Shown piece by piece: positions 12,326-13,557 of a stretch of DNA of 13,557 nucleotides. The first letter of the stretch is position 1. The number at the start of each line of letters is the position of its first letter. A program made the position numbers and the translations under genes. The stretch is from contig DAOVUF010000113.1 in the NCBI GenBank assembly GCA_030632725.1, positions 1 through 13,557 of the forward strand, read 5' to 3'. The notes under the pieces are model-generated. The model saw only the letters and a list, made by a program, of their open reading frames with translations. It searched no databases and was not told the DNA's origin. The DNA comes from QNES01 sp023143415. Lineage in GTDB: Bacteria > Pseudomonadota > Gammaproteobacteria > Beggiatoales > Beggiatoaceae.

Positions 12326-13557
12326 ATGAAATTTACTAAAGCTCAGTTATGCGATCCGAAACAATATGGTAAGAATGTTGACTATGCGATTGGCTTGGCA
12401 TCGCTTCGTCGGCAGAATTTTATCTTAAACGTCAGCAAGGTTAATCCTTTTTTAGCAGTGCTATGTGTAAAGGAATTTCGAGGAAAATCTCGAAGAATTA
12501 AAGAGGAATTGCGGGCAAGCATAAAAGAACAATCTTTATCGCAAATTCAACATTTAACCGAGCGTGATAGCGTGAAAAATGCTGTTTTCGCGTTATATGA
12601 ATTGAAGGAATACGATGAAATAAGTCGGGTTTTTAGTTTGGTTAAAAATCTCGAACAAATAACCTATTATCAGCCTATCATTCAAGGGATTTTTAGCAAT
12701 AGCAAAGACAGCAATCTTTTCTTTCTTTTCCTAAATATCCTATTTGATAATCTGCCTACCAACAAGCGTTTTAACAAATCGCCAGCGTATAGGCTATGGC
12801 TATCCGCTTTAGAAAACTTGCCTGATAGTATTTTGACTAGTGAAGCTCATTATTTCGATTTAGAAAAATTTTATCAGTTTTTTGCCTCTCAAAACAATTA
12901 CTCTCCTTCTTTACATCTTTTTCCAGAAAAATTTAAAGCCAAGTTTGATAAATTTAAGCAAATACTGAGTGAGTCTAAAAAGTCTTCTCGGTTAAAAGAA
13001 ATTTATTTAAATCTGATTAAACGTAATCCGAGTCAGTTGGCGGATTATCTAAAAGACATTAAAACGGAAAATATCCCTTTAGATACAAGGGCATATAACC
13101 GCTTAATTCATTATACAGGTGATTTCAAAACAGCTATCAGTTTGTTTCAGGAAATGAAACAACAGAAATTGCCAATTGATGAAATTACCTATTCAACCTT
13201 AATCAACAAAGCCAATTATGAGCAAGCGATTAAGTTGTTTGAGGAAATGAAAGAACTGAAATTGCCCACGAATGAAATTACCTATAATACCTTAATCAAC
13301 AAAGCCAATTATGAGCAAGCGATTAAGTTGTTTGAGGAAATGAAAAAAGCTGGGTTGACTCCCAATGTTTTCACTTTTAACATCCTGCTCAAAAAAGCCA
13401 CCCAACATAAACAACCACTGCCAGTCTTTTTAAGTTTATTAGACGACATGATAAATTTAAAAATAAAACCACAAGTGGGCGGAATCAATAAAAAGGGCAA
13501 ACCAATAAAGCCCTATACCGTTTTTGCTGTGGAAAAGAAACTCAAAAAAAGCCAAAA
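12326..13557 (+). CDS. PPR-repeat protein, likely C-terminal partner of the NACHT protein (partial)
   Basis: An uninterrupted frame of 410 codons runs off the window. AGGA (12315-12318), seven bases before ATG, supports the start. Residues about 15-55 (YAIGLASLRRQNFILNVSK, then NPFLAVLCVKEF) resemble the helical segment that follows the NTPase in NACHT proteins (family pattern NPxLAAxCL). Residues about 60-250 are helical without a recognised family. From about 254 come pentatricopeptide repeats: 254-285, 286-316, 317-347 and a divergent one from 348. They share YNTLI-like first helices and KANYEQAIKLFEEMK-like second helices. PPRs are RNA-binding hairpins, abundant in plant organelles and rare in bacteria. 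Two repeats are 31 aa, shorter than the usual 35, the loss falling at the end of the first helix. The lysine-rich stretch KKGKPIKP (about 388-395) precedes the edge. PPR identity is quite sure; the link to the NACHT protein is inference. Confidence 0.83.
   Translation, partial: MKFTKAQLCDPKQYGKNVDYAIGLASLRRQNFILNVSKVNPFLAVLCVKEFRGKSRRIKEELRASIKEQSLSQIQHLTERDSVKNAVFALYELKEYDEISRVFSLVKNLEQITYYQPIIQGIFSNSKDSNLFFLFLNILFDNLPTNKRFNKSPAYRLWLSALENLPDSILTSEAHYFDLEKFYQFFASQNNYSPSLHLFPEKFKAKFDKFKQILSESKKSSRLKEIYLNLIKRNPSQLADYLKDIKTENIPLDTRAYNRLIHYTGDFKTAISLFQEMKQQKLPIDEITYSTLINKANYEQAIKLFEEMKELKLPTNEITYNTLINKANYEQAIKLFEEMKKAGLTPNVFTFNILLKKATQHKQPLPVFLSLLDDMINLKIKPQVGGINKKGKPIKPYTVFAVEKKLKKSQ
13181..13366 (+). 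repeat. 93-bp in-frame tandem duplication encoding two PPR units
   Basis: 13181-13252 and 13274-13345 differ at only about three bases (codon TCA versus AAT); the remaining 21 bases of each unit have diverged more. The duplication keeps frame and adds one 31-residue repeat, showing recent growth of the repeat array. Confidence 0.93.

Noticed and set aside
13309..13500. Minus-strand frame of 63 codons
   Set aside because: Antisense to the PPR repeats, with no independent support.
10422..13557. A single NACHT-PPR gene broken only by a sequencing frameshift
   Set aside because: The NACHT stop is followed by a further in-frame stop within 20 nt, then a 116-bp snap-back repeat, and the second ORF has its own ribosome-binding site; one indel would not join them.

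Overview
The window reads as chromosomal DNA of an AT-rich gammaproteobacterium. The housekeeping proteins (IspH, a Do-family protease, a PBP1b with a UB2H region, and a ProRS with an inserted editing domain) are gammaproteobacterial in type. The intergenic spaces are filled with heptamer tandem repeats, near-perfect palindromes and small inverted-repeat elements. That combination recalls large sulfur bacteria of the Beggiatoa/Thiotrichales group. This placement is inferred from recollection and was not tested by a search.

Layout. 1-180: three tandem 65-bp units, each carrying a 33-bp palindrome. 223-1146 (-): ispH. 1147-1620: intergenic space expanded by two small non-coding elements that share the terminal inverted repeat GTAACTACTCAG, each flanked by an exact 8-bp direct repeat; each also contains a nested palindrome. 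1621-2955 (+): periplasmic DegQ-like protease. 2952-3081: heptamer repeats around a palindrome between convergent genes. 3087-4079 (-): unrecognised membrane protein with four likely membrane segments and a Ser/Glu-repeat N-terminus. 4080-4447: divergent intergenic space with a 19-bp inverted repeat enclosing two palindromes. 4448-6703 (+): PBP1b. 6728-6760: bidirectional terminator. 6770-8485 (-): proS. 8486-9142: gene-free, with a third related element, a hairpin and an apparently unfilled relative of the first element. 9143-9712 (+): DUF502 membrane protein. 9713-10421: repeats and a frameshifted small gene. 10422-12137 (+): STAND NTPase of NACHT type. 12160-12275: snap-back repeat. 12326 to the window end (+): pentatricopeptide-repeat (PPR) protein, still open at the edge.

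How the genes work together. The left 9.7 kb is ordinary cell-envelope, isoprenoid and translation housekeeping, mostly single genes separated by repeats rather than operons. The right 3.6 kb is accessory. The NACHT ORF has a small N-terminal helical region, a Cys/His cluster and a complete NTPase core, but it stops where a STAND protein would normally continue into a helical domain and sensor repeats. The next ORF begins with sequence that looks like that missing helical domain and then runs into PPR repeats. The pair may therefore be a split, two-polypeptide STAND protein with a PPR, possibly RNA-sensing, C-terminal half. Bacterial NACHT proteins include anti-phage immune sensors, so a defence role is plausible but is inference only.

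A second theme is layered repeat insertion. Comparing copies within the window shows unfilled and filled forms of the same repeats, which suggests that the palindromes are themselves mobile.
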